Source: Prolixibacteraceae bacterium
Lineage (GTDB): Bacteria; Bacteroidota; Bacteroidia; Bacteroidales; Prolixibacteraceae
Direction: 5' to 3'
Length of the DNA: 51,364 nt
Assembly: GCA_029975525.1 (NCBI GenBank)
Contig: JARKOX010000198.1
Coordinates: forward strand, 1-51,364
Below are positions 1 through 9,848 of this stretch, in pieces. A program made the position numbers and the translations under genes. The notes beneath the pieces were generated by a model. The model made no database searches and was not told the origin of the DNA. It worked only from the letters and a program-made list of their open reading frames with translations. Within the stretch, counting starts at the first letter, position 1. Each line of letters starts with the position of its first letter.

Positions 1-1287
1 GAATTCGGCCGGATATTTTCCGGCCAGCAAAAAGGCGGCAATATTTTGCAGGAAAGGATTCCGGATCCGGGCAATATCTTCGGTGGTGGTGCCCGCTTTC
101 AAGGCCGAAAAAGTGAGGTCGGTAAAATAGGGCAGATCCTCCTCCACGCTATTCATCGCTTTGCTCTCATAACATTCAAATTCGGCCAGCGACACATAAT
201 ATTTTCCGGCATCGCCCGAATAGGAATCCGAAATTTCAATTTTTATCCTCCGGGGATTGATTACCGGCGTACGAAAACGCACCACCACCGGGTTGTTCGA
301 CAAGGGACTGTTTACGGTGGCCATCTGTACATATGCGGGATTTTCTTCGGTTTTGACCCACACGGTGGCAGTTTTAACAATACCGTTGGAGCCGCTGGTC
401 CGCGGATGGAGCACCACATAGTTGGCAACCGCGGCCTCCTGCGGGTCGAGCTGGTACTCCAGGACGATGGCCGGTTTGCCGGGCATGCCGGCCCAGGGCG
501 AATGGTAAAGTGTGCCGAGCTGTCCGTCGATCGTTTTTTCGGGTTCTTCCCCGCGCTGATACTGGTCGGAAGGAGTGAGCGACACAGAAAGGATCTTAAT
601 CTTTTTATCCTTTTCAAAAGCCGAGGTGATCCCCGGGTTGTAATCGCTGCCACCGGTGAGCGATTGCGTCACCACGACGCTGTCGCTCAGCTGGCCGCCT
701 TTGTGGCTGAAAAAAATCTTTCCCGTCCGCGGGGCATCCTGTTCCCGCAGCAACTCCACGTCAAACTCATAACGGTAATCCACCAGGTCGACCTGCGCAC
801 TTTTGGTCGAGGGGCGCTGCCTGATCCACGGCTGGGCCGACACAATATTCAGTTCGACATTGGTGGTCACTTCCACCGCAATCGTTTGTGACTTGAAGTC
901 GACATTTTTATTTTTTGATTTGAGCAGGATGACCGGGGTCAATCCCAGCTGGGTGACGCTGATTTCTTGGGCCAGCGTTCCGGCTTTCACCGTCACTTTT
1001 GCCGTTCGGAGATCGGGAGAGCGGTTTTCGGAAACCGAAACAGCCACCTGCCGGGGCGATTCGGTTACGGCCGCACTGCACCAGGCCTGGTCGCTGCTGG
1101 CCGACCAATTTTCCGCATTGGTATTTACGGCAATATTTTTCACAGCGGCTCCGGCCGGAAAACTTACGGCCAGATCTTTCTCTGCGATTTCGAGGATGCT
1201 GCGCGGCGCACTATCTTCTCCCTTGCAGGAAGCATTCAGGATACCCGCAAACAGCATACAAGTGATTATCAACTGTATCTGCTTCAT
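1..1287 (-). CDS. BACON/F5-8 lipoprotein running into an M60-type peptidase (3' end outside window)
   Basis: An open frame reads from ATG at 1287 to the window edge without a stop (429 codons), so the gene is 3'-partial. Residues 1-21 form a lipoprotein signal ending in NASC (C21). Two BACON-like beta domains follow (about 35-114 and 120-208, both ending in VTQ), then an F5/8 type C (CBM32-like) domain at about 237-372. The last visible residues (about 405-429, RIRNPFLQNIAAFLLAGKYP) resemble the start of the M60 (enhancin/mucinase-type) metallopeptidase region. Bacteroides M60 proteins with this layout cut O-glycosylated mucin-type proteins near GalNAc. The zinc motif would lie outside the window, so activity is inferred. 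GH109 lies directly upstream but a strong terminator separates them, so this gene probably has its own promoter. I am sure of the coding frame and domain order, less so of the peptidase class. Confidence 0.82.
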   Translation of the reverse strand, partial: MKQIQLIITCMLFAGILNASCKGEDSAPRSILEIAEKDLAVSFPAGAAVKNIAVNTNAENWSASSDQAWCSAAVTESPRQVAVSVSENRSPDLRTAKVTVKAGTLAQEISVTQLGLTPVILLKSKNKNVDFKSQTIAVEVTTNVELNIVSAQPWIRQRPSTKSAQVDLVDYRYEFDVELLREQDAPRTGKIFFSHKGGQLSDSVVVTQSLTGGSDYNPGITSAFEKDKKIKILSVSLTPSDQYQRGEEPEKTIDGQLGTLYHSPWAGMPGKPAIVLEYQLDPQEAAVANYVVLHPRTSGSNGIVKTATVWVKTEENPAYVQMATVNSPLSNNPVVVRFRTPVINPRRIKIEISDSYSGDAGKYYVSLAEFECYESKAMNSVEEDLPYFTDLTFSALKAGTTTEDIARIRNPFLQNIAAFLLAGKYPAEF

Positions 1288-1500
1288 GACGAAAAGAAAT
1301 TATTTTAACAGACCGAATAAAAAATGCCCTGTACCAGAGAATCCTCTCACGGTTCAACAGTCATTTCCCATAAAAAATACTTTAAAATCCTTCTGACGGC
1401 GGTTTTGCCCTGTTACACCAGTGGCAGCCTGCATCCAAAAATGTTTGGGGAGGATGAGCACCGAAACTGCCGGTTCAAAAAAGGTTTCTGAAGAAGAAAT

Positions 1501-1530
1501 TAAGCAGGTACGCTGGTCCGTACCTGCTTA
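1501..1530 (-). terminator. Intrinsic terminator after the GH109 gene
   Basis: A perfect 12-bp inverted repeat (TAAGCAGGTACG / CGTACCTGCTTA, 6-nt loop) starts 20 bases past the GH109 stop. On the minus strand it is followed by a T-rich stretch (AATTTCTTCTTC). It should end transcription of the SusC-SusD-lipoprotein-GH109 unit before the peptidase gene. Confidence 0.75.
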
Positions 1531-1549
1531 AAAAATAAGAGCTAACAGC

Positions 1550-2998
1550 CTACTGGACTTCCAACTGCACGCCGCTGCCCTGTTTTTTCCCTTTTACACC
1601 GGTGGTGCCGCCGCCTTTGAGGGTCAGTTCAACCGGTTTGTTCATTTTCCAGGAACCTTGGGTAAAGTCGGGGATGTCGACCGAGTTGGAACGGGTGGCA
1701 ACCGATTTTTCGCTCAGCGGTGCGATGGCGCTCCAGATGGCGGCATCATACACATCCTGATCGAGCGGCAGCCCATTGCGCAGGCAGTCGATCAGACGCC
1801 AGTCCATCATAAAATCCATCCCGCCATGACCGCCGACCTGTTTGGCCATTTCGCCAATTTTTTTGACGATCTCGGGGGTGTACTGTTCTTCGAGTTTCTT
1901 CATTTCGTCGTCGCTCACCCAGCCGTGTCCGGTAGCAATCCGGGCCGGGGAGGGCCATTTGGAAGCCATTCCTTTGGTTCCGCTCAGCAGGTGAATCCGC
2001 GAGTAGGGCCGCGGACTGGTAACATCGTGCTGGATCATGATGGTGCGCCCCTTGTAGGTGCGAACCAGCGTGGTATTCATATTTCCGCGGTACTGTTTGC
2101 CGGCAAACTCGCTGTAGAAGCTGTCTTCAGCAGCAAGCTGGTCGGCCATGACCCGCATGTGGAAATCGGCGGTTGACATGGAGGTGAGGTATTCCATCTG
2201 GTCGCCGCGGTTGATATCCATAATCTGACAGATTGGCCCCAACCCGTGGGTCGGATAGAGATTTCCGTTGCGGAAGTTCTCTTTCAGCCGCCACATTTCG
2301 GCGTACCCTTTTTTGCTGAAGTTCAGGTCGCGCAGGTCGTGGATGTAAGCGCCTTCGCCGTGGATAATCTCGCCAAAGAATCCCTGTCGGGCCATGTTCA
2401 GGGTCAGCAGTTCGAAGAAGTCGTAACAGCAGTTTTCCAGCATCATACAGTGCTTTCGGGTGCGTTCCGAGGTTTCAACCAGCTGCCAGCACTCGTCGAT
2501 GGTTTTGGCGGCCGGCACTTCCACCGCAGCATGTTTACCGTGTTCCATGGCATACACGGCCATAGGGGTGTGTACGGCCCAGGGAGTGGTGATGTAGATC
2601 AGGTCGATGTCGGGATTTTCGCACATGGTTTTCCAGGCATCTTTCGATCCGGCGTAGGATTTGGCGCGGGGCAACCCCTTTTTTTGGAGCAGCTGCTGCA
2701 TCTTCTCTACCCGGTCTTCGTACTGGTCGCACAAGGCCACAATTTCCACCCCTTCGATGAAGGACATCCGGTCGACCGCACCGGGGCCACGCATGCCCAG
2801 GCCTACAAAGCCGATTCGTACTTTATCGAGTTTGGGCGCAGCATAGCCGCACATGTTAAACTGCTGCTTGGCGCTTTTTCCTTTTCGTCCGGCGTTGGTT
2901 CCCAGATCCAAGGAAGCAGCCTGACCGGCAAATCCGGTAGCTACCAATCCGGCACCCAATAAGGTGTTGCGGAGAAAATCCCTTCTGTTTGAGCTCAT
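1550..2998 (-). CDS. GH109 alpha-N-acetylgalactosaminidase (Gfo/Idh/MocA fold)
   Basis: This 482-residue secreted or periplasmic enzyme is predicted to release terminal alpha-linked GalNAc (Tn antigen, blood-group A type) by the NAD+-dependent redox mechanism of GH109. A Tat-type leader (RRDFLRN, residues 5-11) is followed by a Rossmann fold (GFVGLGMRGPG, 63-73) and the EVPAA strand (160-164). Motifs I associate with GH109 are NCCYD (189-193), HGEGAYIHDLR (213-223) and YPTHGLGP (248-255). Length is close to characterised GH109 enzymes (about 440-480 residues). It follows the SusE-position lipoprotein, and next to an M60-type peptidase it points to mucin-type O-glycopeptides. A plain Gfo/Idh oxidoreductase is the main alternative but fits the motifs less well. 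Confidence 0.88.
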   Translation of the reverse strand: MSSNRRDFLRNTLLGAGLVATGFAGQAASLDLGTNAGRKGKSAKQQFNMCGYAAPKLDKVRIGFVGLGMRGPGAVDRMSFIEGVEIVALCDQYEDRVEKMQQLLQKKGLPRAKSYAGSKDAWKTMCENPDIDLIYITTPWAVHTPMAVYAMEHGKHAAVEVPAAKTIDECWQLVETSERTRKHCMMLENCCYDFFELLTLNMARQGFFGEIIHGEGAYIHDLRDLNFSKKGYAEMWRLKENFRNGNLYPTHGLGPICQIMDINRGDQMEYLTSMSTADFHMRVMADQLAAEDSFYSEFAGKQYRGNMNTTLVRTYKGRTIMIQHDVTSPRPYSRIHLLSGTKGMASKWPSPARIATGHGWVSDDEMKKLEEQYTPEIVKKIGEMAKQVGGHGGMDFMMDWRLIDCLRNGLPLDQDVYDAAIWSAIAPLSEKSVATRSNSVDIPDFTQGSWKMNKPVELTLKGGGTTGVKGKKQGSGVQLEVQ

Positions 2999-3105
2999 CT
3001 GGTCTATTTTTTTACGGTTCTACAAAATGGTTGACTGTCGTTATCCTTTAGTTAAGATCTCGTTGCGCCCCTTCGGGCAACGGGAATCAGCAGGATTGGG
3101 TACGG

Positions 3106-3143
3106 AAGGATGGATAAAGAGCGGGGCTGCTTCATCCATCCTT
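3106..3143 (-). other. Intergenic hairpin between lipoprotein and GH109 genes
   Basis: A 10-bp perfect inverted repeat (AAGGATGGAT / ATCCATCCTT) has an 18-base loop. The T-run lies on the plus-strand side, so on the gene strand it is not a clear terminator. A second GC-rich stem (CGTTG...CAACG) lies at about 3061-3082. They may give RNA stability or partial termination within the operon. Confidence 0.35.
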
Positions 3144-3199
3144 TTTCTGCAAAATTTTAATTTTCTATGGTAAAGAAACAAAAAGTTAACGACAAAACT

Positions 3200-4276
3200 T
3201 TAGTTAGTTGCCCCGTAAACACTGATTTCACCCAGGTGAGTAAAGTTGTTGGGGCCGGCCACGGCTTCAAATTTGAAATAGCGGGCTTTGGGGTTGGAAG
3301 TGATCCGGTATTTCTGCGCATTGTTGGTGTTACGGTCAAAGGGAAACTCGCCCAGATCGGTCCAGGTTGTTCCGTCCATGCTGTAATGAAACTTGATTTT
3401 ATCGGACCCCGACGAACTGCCCTGCCGGCGGAAACACTCGAACCGACTGATGGTAACCGCCTGGTGCATATCGATGATAAACCAGTGCGGATAGCCGGGC
3501 GAAGCGCCCTGCCACTGCGAGTGCCAGAACGAATTGATGTTGTCGTCGATGGCATGAATTACACGGCCGTTTGACGGGCCTTCGCCACTCGCCTCTTCCG
3601 AAGAAAAGCTCACCACGGTCCACTGCGATTTGCTGATCTTCTCTTCTTTCAGCGGGGTAATTTCAAAAGTCCGCACAATGGAGTTGTTGTTGGCTTTGTC
3701 CGAAACCACCACATCAAAATTCCGCAAGGTAGAAGCCAGTCCGGAGATGTAACCTTTCCCCGATTCGTCGGCGACAAAGAGGCTGCTGGTTTTCTTTCCG
3801 GCATCGTCTTTATAACTTACCTTAACGGTAACCGGCTTGCCGGTTTCGTTCTCCCACGAGACGATAGCCCCGCCAAAATCGGGAACCATCTCAACGGTGC
3901 TGATAACATTGGCAAAAGCCGGCTCCAGCGGGGTAGCCGTAATGGTTACCGGCGCGGAAGCCTCGCCCGTGAAACTGTAGGAAGTCAGGGAGAACGTATA
4001 GGCCTGGGTGTCGGCAAAACCGATAATGGTATCGCCGCTGGCATAGCGGCTCACTTTACGGCTGCGGTTGACCCCTTTGGAGTCGACAAAGCTGATGTCG
4101 ACGTAATAATAGTTCTCGTCAGACGGATTGGTCCAGTCCAGCAGCACCTCGCCATAACCCGAGGCGGCTTCAACGTCGGTAACCTGTCCGGGAGGGACAC
4201 CTTCTCCCTTTTCTTTGCATGACGATGCAACCAGCATAACCATCAAAATCCCCAAGAAATAATATATGTTTTTCAT
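3200..4276 (-). CDS. Surface glycan-binding lipoprotein with F5/8 type C domain (SusE position)
   Basis: A 358-residue lipoprotein: the signal MKNIYYFLGILMVMLVASSC ends in the lipobox ASSC (C20). Two fibronectin/Ig-like beta modules follow (about 30-115, resembling DUF4959, and 118-215, resembling DUF5126-type domains). A C-terminal F5/8 type C (CBM32-like) domain covers about 220-358, with NSFWHSQW and RYFKFEAV motifs. It follows susD, the place where SusE/SusF-like glycan-binding proteins are usually encoded, so a role in capturing glycan at the cell surface is likely. The ligand cannot be read from sequence; GalNAc- or galactose-containing O-glycans are inferred from the GH109 neighbour. 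No catalytic motif is visible. Confidence 0.8.
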   Translation of the reverse strand: MKNIYYFLGILMVMLVASSCKEKGEGVPPGQVTDVEAASGYGEVLLDWTNPSDENYYYVDISFVDSKGVNRSRKVSRYASGDTIIGFADTQAYTFSLTSYSFTGEASAPVTITATPLEPAFANVISTVEMVPDFGGAIVSWENETGKPVTVKVSYKDDAGKKTSSLFVADESGKGYISGLASTLRNFDVVVSDKANNNSIVRTFEITPLKEEKISKSQWTVVSFSSEEASGEGPSNGRVIHAIDDNINSFWHSQWQGASPGYPHWFIIDMHQAVTISRFECFRRQGSSSGSDKIKFHYSMDGTTWTDLGEFPFDRNTNNAQKYRITSNPKARYFKFEAVAGPNNFTHLGEISVYGATN

Positions 4277-4378
4277 TTGTCTGTATTTTAGTTTTTCGAT
4301 TCAGGTATAACAGGCCGCTTACTTTTTCCGTCAGTAAAAATTTATTGACGAACCCGTTACAGCGCTGTTTAAAAAAAA

Positions 4379-6310
4379 TTACTCATTTTCGGCTACCCAA
4401 AGCGCATTCTGGGTCAGTTTTGGATTTTTATCAATTTCAGACTGCGGAATCGGCATGAAATACATTTTATCGCTCCACACCCGTGTTTCAAACACATAGT
4501 CTTCGTTCCAGAATCCGTCAGCTTCGGTTTTGTAAACATCCATCCCATGTTTGGGGCCACCTTCCCGTTCAGCAACCAGCCAGCGGCGGTTGTCGAAGTA
4601 GCGGTGCCCTTCGAAGGCCAGCTCGATACAGCGTTCCCGCCGGATCAGCTCTCTGAGTTTGCCGGTTGTGAGGGGAATTCCGGCTTTGCTGTAGGCCGAC
4701 CGGACATCGGGAAGCTGCACCCGGTCCCTGAGTTCATCCCAGTATTCAAACACGGCAGCCTGGCTCGCCGGATTTCCGCCTGTGCCGGCATAATATTCCA
4801 GCGCCGCCTCGGTGTAGTTCAGCAGCAGTTCGGCATACCGGAAAATATTGACGGCGTAGTCACCCTTACTGGTTTTGTTGTCGGTTTTACCCACAAACTT
4901 GATCGAGAGGAAGCCGGTGGTCGTAAAGTCTCTACCGGTTTTGCTGGCATAGCCGTCGGGGCCGTCAAAAAACGGGCGGTACCAGATGTAGTCGGTCCAG
5001 TTGGTGGTGGTATTGTAAGCCCAGCGGGTGTTGAAACTTTCGGTTTCATTTCCCAGCGTGGCGTAGGAATATTGTCCGGGGAATAAAATATTGACATAGA
5101 AGCGCGGATCACGGTTCTTGAATTTTTTATACAACCGGATATTGTTGTTGTTTTTCACATACGTTTCGAAACCGGTAGCGGCCTGGTAAGCCGGGTCGTC
5201 TTCGGGCATCAGGCCGTTGGCCATGAAATACTCTTCCACGTGTTCCCAGGTGGGGCAAACTCCCGAATATCCGCTCCACGAAATGGGGAGGGCGTGTGAC
5301 CGGATGTTGCTGGTCGAAAAATTTTGTTTGTAGAACACATTTTCGGAGCTGGGATGGCCGCCACGTGCGTAGTTGAAGACATTCCAGTAGGCATCGTAGC
5401 CATTTTTAACGGAAGCGCTTGCCCCAACTTTATAGAGGCCCAGATTAGCCGACCCACACACCTGAATCGCTTCTTTGGCAATATCCATCGCTTTTTTCCA
5501 CTTTTCAGGATTGAAAGTGGAGCTGATCAGCTCTTTTCCTTCGTGGTTTTTCGGCATCAGGTGCTTCATCTCTTTTCCGTCGGGGCCGGTCATCCCGTTG
5601 TAAAGCGGGCTGGCGGCAAACAGCCAGAGGCGGGCACGCAGAAACCAGGCCGAACATTTGCTGGCGCGGGCGGCGCGTTCGGTTGACGAAGAGGTGTAGA
5701 AGAGGTCGAGATGGTCGATACTTTTTACGAGCAGGCTGTCGATAAAATTGACACACTCGTCGAAGTGGGCGCGCGGAATCCCTTCTCCCATTTTGGCTGT
5801 CAGCTCGTTACCTTCATAAATTTTATCGAGCAGCGGCACCGGCCCGTACTGCTGCACCAGCAGGTAGTAGTAATAGGCCTGGAGGAAATAGGCTTCGCCT
5901 TTCCACCACGAACGTTCATCTTCGGTCAGTTTCTCATCCTGGCATTCGTCAATCCGGTTGATAAAATACTGAGTGGTACGGATCTGTTTATAGAAACTCC
6001 CCCAATGGTTCCATCTCAATGTCGACTGGCTGTATTGTCCCACGTCTTTGTAGTGGGGTGCGTAGTTGCTCCAGTTGTAGTCAGCCTCTTCGGTAGCGAG
6101 CCCCGGATTTGAGGTGAATTCAATGGTTGAGTAGTGGTACGAGTAGATCTGGGTGAGTACTTTCACCACATCATCTTTGGATTTGAACAAGTTGGCCTCG
6201 CTCAGTTTTTCCTCGGGAACCTGATCAAGAAAGTCGGAACAGGACGCCAGGACAAACGAGGCTAAGCATAAGAGGATCGCTTTGTTGATAATTTTATTGA
6301 GTGCTTTCAT
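4379..6310 (-). CDS. SusD-like outer-membrane glycan-binding lipoprotein
   Basis: A 643-residue RagB/SusD-family protein. The leader ends in the lipobox LASC (C23), followed by the typical SusD opening SDFLDQVPEEKL. The N-terminal TPR-like helical half includes the EAYFLQAYYYYLLVQQYG stretch common in the family. The C-terminal half ends with RDPRF, LRELIRRERCIELAFEG and YFDNRRW signatures. It should cap the neighbouring SusC barrel at the cell surface and hand oligosaccharides to it. Its start lies 5 bases past the susC stop, so the two are surely co-transcribed. It is somewhat longer than the common 500-600 residues, which is normal for SusDs paired with large-ligand systems. Confidence 0.93.
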   Translation of the reverse strand: MKALNKIINKAILLCLASFVLASCSDFLDQVPEEKLSEANLFKSKDDVVKVLTQIYSYHYSTIEFTSNPGLATEEADYNWSNYAPHYKDVGQYSQSTLRWNHWGSFYKQIRTTQYFINRIDECQDEKLTEDERSWWKGEAYFLQAYYYYLLVQQYGPVPLLDKIYEGNELTAKMGEGIPRAHFDECVNFIDSLLVKSIDHLDLFYTSSSTERAARASKCSAWFLRARLWLFAASPLYNGMTGPDGKEMKHLMPKNHEGKELISSTFNPEKWKKAMDIAKEAIQVCGSANLGLYKVGASASVKNGYDAYWNVFNYARGGHPSSENVFYKQNFSTSNIRSHALPISWSGYSGVCPTWEHVEEYFMANGLMPEDDPAYQAATGFETYVKNNNNIRLYKKFKNRDPRFYVNILFPGQYSYATLGNETESFNTRWAYNTTTNWTDYIWYRPFFDGPDGYASKTGRDFTTTGFLSIKFVGKTDNKTSKGDYAVNIFRYAELLLNYTEAALEYYAGTGGNPASQAAVFEYWDELRDRVQLPDVRSAYSKAGIPLTTGKLRELIRRERCIELAFEGHRYFDNRRWLVAEREGGPKHGMDVYKTEADGFWNEDYVFETRVWSDKMYFMPIPQSEIDKNPKLTQNALWVAENE

Positions 6311-6315
6311 GATTC

Positions 6316-9300
6316 TTAAAATTTAATTTCAAGTCCGACATTTATAACTTTCTGAATCGGGTAATACATCCCCGTAGAACTCTTGGATTCGGCATCCCAC
6401 CACTTGAAAGGAGAGAAAGTGAGCAGGTTCAGCCCGTTGGTATAAAACCTCATACTTTTGATTTTATACCGCTGCATCAGTTGTTTCGGAATAGAGTATC
6501 CCAATTCGACCTGTTTCAGCCTGACATAACTGCCGTCTTTGAGCCACCAGGTTGAGTTCACGTAGTTTTTGTCCTGTGCGCCGATGCCCAGGCGGGGGAA
6601 GTCGGCGTCGAGGTTTTGGGTTGCTTCGCTCCAGTAGCTGTCGGCAATGACCGTCAGCACGTTTCCGCGGTTTTCTTCTGGGAAAGCCTTCGGTTTGGCA
6701 AAAAACGACACCCGTCCGGCGCCCTGGAACAGCAGCGACATATCCCAGTTTTTGAAAAAGACATTGGTCCCAAAACCGTACGTAAGTTCAGGAATCGTTG
6801 GATTTCCGATATACACACGGTCAAACTCGTCGATCACCCCGTCAAGGTTCACGTCTTTGTACTTGATATCGCCGGGTTTTGAAGCCCCGCCCAGGGTGGT
6901 TTGGCTGGGTGAGTTATTAATTTCAGCCTGGTCCACAAAAAGACCTTCGGCGATATATCCCATCTCCCGGGCATAGGGCTGCCCGATCTGCGACTGGTAG
7001 GCATACTTCTTGGTCTCCTCGCCGTTGGCCAGGATCTCGTTTTTCGAGAAGGTGAGCGTCCCTTTAAAATTAACCGTCAGATCTTCCGAGAGCTGTTTGG
7101 AATATTCGAGGAAGGCATCCATCCCCTTGTTTTCCATCTCACCGGCATTGGCATACGGATTGGTGCTGAAACCGAAAATATCGGGCACTTTGGTGAGCTG
7201 CACCCAGATATCCTTCCGTTTTTCGTAGAAAATATCGGCGTTCAAGACAAAATTTTTCAGGAAATGGAGTTCGATCCCCAGGTCGGTTTTGGCAGCTTTT
7301 TCCCAGGTTGCATCGGGATTACCATAGTAGGTGATATTGATCCCCGAACCGTAACCGTAACCGTATCCATTATTGGTACCGAAACCTACGTTGGTGCTGG
7401 TGGCCTCTACCCGGGTGAGATAAACAAAGCGGGAGTTGAGCCCGTCGTTCCCCACAATACCGTGTGACAACCGGATCTTCATGAAGTCAACCACCGGTTT
7501 CATAAATTCGGTAAAAGATTCTTTGGTCGGGATCCAGCCCAGTGCAAAAGAGGGGAAGAAACCGTAACGTTTTCCGGGAGCAAAGTTTTCCGAGCCGTTG
7601 TAACCAAAGTTAAATTCGGCAAAATATTTTTCATCCAGCGAGTAGGTGGTTCGGCCGGTTAATCCCTGGTGCCGCTGGGGAACAGATTCGTAAATACCGC
7701 CCAGCGAAGGGAAAGTTTTGTCGCTCTGGTTGTACAGCAGCAAACCTCCCACCCCGTGTCTTCCGAAATTGCGGTTGTAATTCAGGCTCATCTCCACATA
7801 AACCGAACGGTCGGTGTAAGGAGCGCTGACCGTCCGGGTCAGGTAGTCGTGGTAGGAAGTGCTGTTGGGTTCCTGGTCCTGGTAGTTGTACTGGCCGTTT
7901 TCGTTGGTCAGGATCGGGCTGCCATCTTCGTTGTAGCCGTATGGAATCACCAGGTAAGGACGCGGGGCCATCTCGCGTTTAATGTTGGCGGAGGTGTAGG
8001 CGTCGAATGCAAACAGTCCGCGGGCGGTTAATCCCTGGGTGATAAAGGAAAGATCCTGCGAAATATTGAAGTTCGACTGTACCGTTGAATGGTTTTCGGT
8101 GGTGAATCCCGAGCGGGCCAGCAGCTGATAGGGGTTGCGTCCCATGCCGTAAGGATAACCGGGCACCTTGCTCTTGTCGGGGTAAGTCATCGGGAACCAG
8201 GTTGGCGGCACCTGCTGCATCCACGAAAAGATGGTGCTGGTGGCAGTTCCCGGGTAGTTGCGGTCTTCCAGAATAGCGACCAGGTTGGTTGAAAGAATGG
8301 TGGTTGGGGTGATGTTCATGTCAACATTTGCCCTGAAATTGTATCGTTTTACGTTGATGTTGTTGTTGTAGCTTACGCCGCCAAACTCCTTGAACATCCC
8401 GTTTTGGTTCAAAAAAGCGCCCGAGACAAAATAACGCACCCGTTCACTACCGCCGGAAGCATTCAGGGTAACCCGTTCGCTGGGCGACCAGTGCGAAATC
8501 AGCTCCTTCATCCAGTTCACATTCGGATAGTAGTAAGGATCAAAGCCGCTGGCCGTGCGCTGGATCTGCTCTTCGGTAAAAAGCGGGTTTTTGCCGCTGT
8601 TGCGCAGGGCTTCGTTCTGCAGGGTCATGTAGGCCGGACCATCGACAAAATCGGGCAACTCCAGCGGGTCCGACAAGCTGGTTTCCATTCTCAAGTTGAT
8701 TTGCGGCGCGCTGATTGAACCTTTTTTGGTGGTGATCAGGACTACGCCGTTGGCACCACGCACCCCATACACAGCGGTAGCGGTGGCGTCTTTCAGGATG
8801 GTAAAGTCGGTGATCTCTTCCGGGTCCACATTGTCGAGGTTACGCTCTACCCCGTCAACCAGAATCAGCGGGCTGGTATTTCCGGTAAAGGTGTTCACCC
8901 CACGGATCCAGAACTGGGCGCCATCGTATCCCGGCTCACCGGAACTCTGAACGGCAACAATACCGGCCAACCGGCCTGCCAGCGAGGTACTCAGCGTACG
9001 GGTCGGCTGCTTGAGCTGTTCGGTTTCGATACGGTCGACCGAGCCGATCACACTGGCTTTGCGCTGGGTGCCGAACCCCACCACCACCACTTCGTCCACG
9101 CCTACCGTTTCGTCGTCCATGGTCACGTCAAACCTCGCCTGCGAGCCGATCTCCAGCTCTTTGGTCTTCATCCCCACGAAGGAAAAAACCAAGGTTTTGG
9201 CATCGGCCGGAAGCGACAGCTGAAAGGCTCCGTCTGGCTGGGTAACCGTACCAACGGTGGTTCCTTTCACCACGATGGAAACCCCCGGCAGCGGTAATCC

Positions 9301-9753
9301 CTTGTTGTCTTTTACCAGACCGGATACCACTTTGCGCTGCTGCACCGTCGACAACTTGGCCGACAAAGTATTGAGCTGCTCCAGGTCTTCCCTGTCGTAG
9401 AGAAAAACCTGCCGGTCGTCAATCAGATAGGCCACCTGGGTTCCTTTGAACAACTCATCGAGGATCGTCTCAACCGACTGTCCTTTCACCGAAATGGTTT
9501 TGTTGGAAACCTGCCGGATCAGATTGGCATCGTAAATGAAAATAAACTCGCTGGTGTTTTCAATAGCAAGTAAAATCTGCTCAACTGCTGAATTCTCAAT
9601 CCGCAGGTCGATTTTGGTCTTCTGCGAATAGGAACTTGCTGACAGTGTTAAGGAGCCGACTAACATGAAAAATGTTATCCACTTCATTTTCAAATACATT
9701 TTTCTCGCCTGCCTTTGGAGTTCGGCAGGCACCAGAATTCGTACTTTTTTCAT
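6316..9753 (-). CDS. SusC-like TonB-dependent transporter with N-terminal STN domain
   Basis: This 1145-residue outer-membrane importer has a long leader with the SusC-typical pre-sequence and signal peptide ending near SASSYSQ (about residue 44). An STN (secretin/TonB N-terminal) domain follows at about 47-120, then a carboxypeptidase-D-like plug extension (about 142-225), the VDEVVVVGFGTQRK TonB-box region, a plug domain (about 230-345) and a beta-barrel ending in LEIKF. The STN domain is the part that contacts a FecR-type anti-sigma in trans-envelope signalling, matching the fecR and ECF genes upstream. It takes up ligand in a TonB-dependent manner together with the SusD encoded next. The substrate, probably an amino-sugar-rich O-glycan or glycopeptide, is inferred from GH109 and M60. 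Confidence 0.95.
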   Translation of the reverse strand: MKKVRILVPAELQRQARKMYLKMKWITFFMLVGSLTLSASSYSQKTKIDLRIENSAVEQILLAIENTSEFIFIYDANLIRQVSNKTISVKGQSVETILDELFKGTQVAYLIDDRQVFLYDREDLEQLNTLSAKLSTVQQRKVVSGLVKDNKGLPLPGVSIVVKGTTVGTVTQPDGAFQLSLPADAKTLVFSFVGMKTKELEIGSQARFDVTMDDETVGVDEVVVVGFGTQRKASVIGSVDRIETEQLKQPTRTLSTSLAGRLAGIVAVQSSGEPGYDGAQFWIRGVNTFTGNTSPLILVDGVERNLDNVDPEEITDFTILKDATATAVYGVRGANGVVLITTKKGSISAPQINLRMETSLSDPLELPDFVDGPAYMTLQNEALRNSGKNPLFTEEQIQRTASGFDPYYYPNVNWMKELISHWSPSERVTLNASGGSERVRYFVSGAFLNQNGMFKEFGGVSYNNNINVKRYNFRANVDMNITPTTILSTNLVAILEDRNYPGTATSTIFSWMQQVPPTWFPMTYPDKSKVPGYPYGMGRNPYQLLARSGFTTENHSTVQSNFNISQDLSFITQGLTARGLFAFDAYTSANIKREMAPRPYLVIPYGYNEDGSPILTNENGQYNYQDQEPNSTSYHDYLTRTVSAPYTDRSVYVEMSLNYNRNFGRHGVGGLLLYNQSDKTFPSLGGIYESVPQRHQGLTGRTTYSLDEKYFAEFNFGYNGSENFAPGKRYGFFPSFALGWIPTKESFTEFMKPVVDFMKIRLSHGIVGNDGLNSRFVYLTRVEATSTNVGFGTNNGYGYGYGSGINITYYGNPDATWEKAAKTDLGIELHFLKNFVLNADIFYEKRKDIWVQLTKVPDIFGFSTNPYANAGEMENKGMDAFLEYSKQLSEDLTVNFKGTLTFSKNEILANGEETKKYAYQSQIGQPYAREMGYIAEGLFVDQAEINNSPSQTTLGGASKPGDIKYKDVNLDGVIDEFDRVYIGNPTIPELTYGFGTNVFFKNWDMSLLFQGAGRVSFFAKPKAFPEENRGNVLTVIADSYWSEATQNLDADFPRLGIGAQDKNYVNSTWWLKDGSYVRLKQVELGYSIPKQLMQRYKIKSMRFYTNGLNLLTFSPFKWWDAESKSSTGMYYPIQKVINVGLEIKF

Positions 9754-9810
9754 AATTTTGGTTTACTTGTGATTAAACATATTGCCTTAAAGGCAGATGA
9801 TTTATCAGTT

Positions 9811-9837
9811 CCGGTTGATGTTGCGAGCATCAGCCGG
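9811..9837 (-). other. Hairpin between fecR and susC
   Basis: Stem CCGG-T-TGATG / CATCA-G-CCGG with a 7-base loop lies just after the fecR stop. A T-run follows it on the plus strand, not on the gene strand, so it is a poor minus-strand terminator. It may still limit read-through or stabilise the susC message. A second perfect palindrome, TGCCTTAAAGGCA, lies at 9783-9795, and a weak -7-like box (TATGTTTA on the minus strand) at 9774-9781. Confidence 0.4.
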
Positions 9838-9848
9838 ATTTTTTTATC

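Noticed and set aside
46-1396. Open frames on the plus strand at 46-891 and 803-1396
   Set aside because: They lie opposite the BACON/F5-8/M60 gene, whose minus-strand frame is open across the whole interval with clear domains and a lipobox.
4329-4350. Inverted repeat CGTCAGTAAA/TTTATTGACG as a terminator after susD
   Set aside because: The loop is only two bases and no T-run follows on the gene strand; at most a weak RNA structure.
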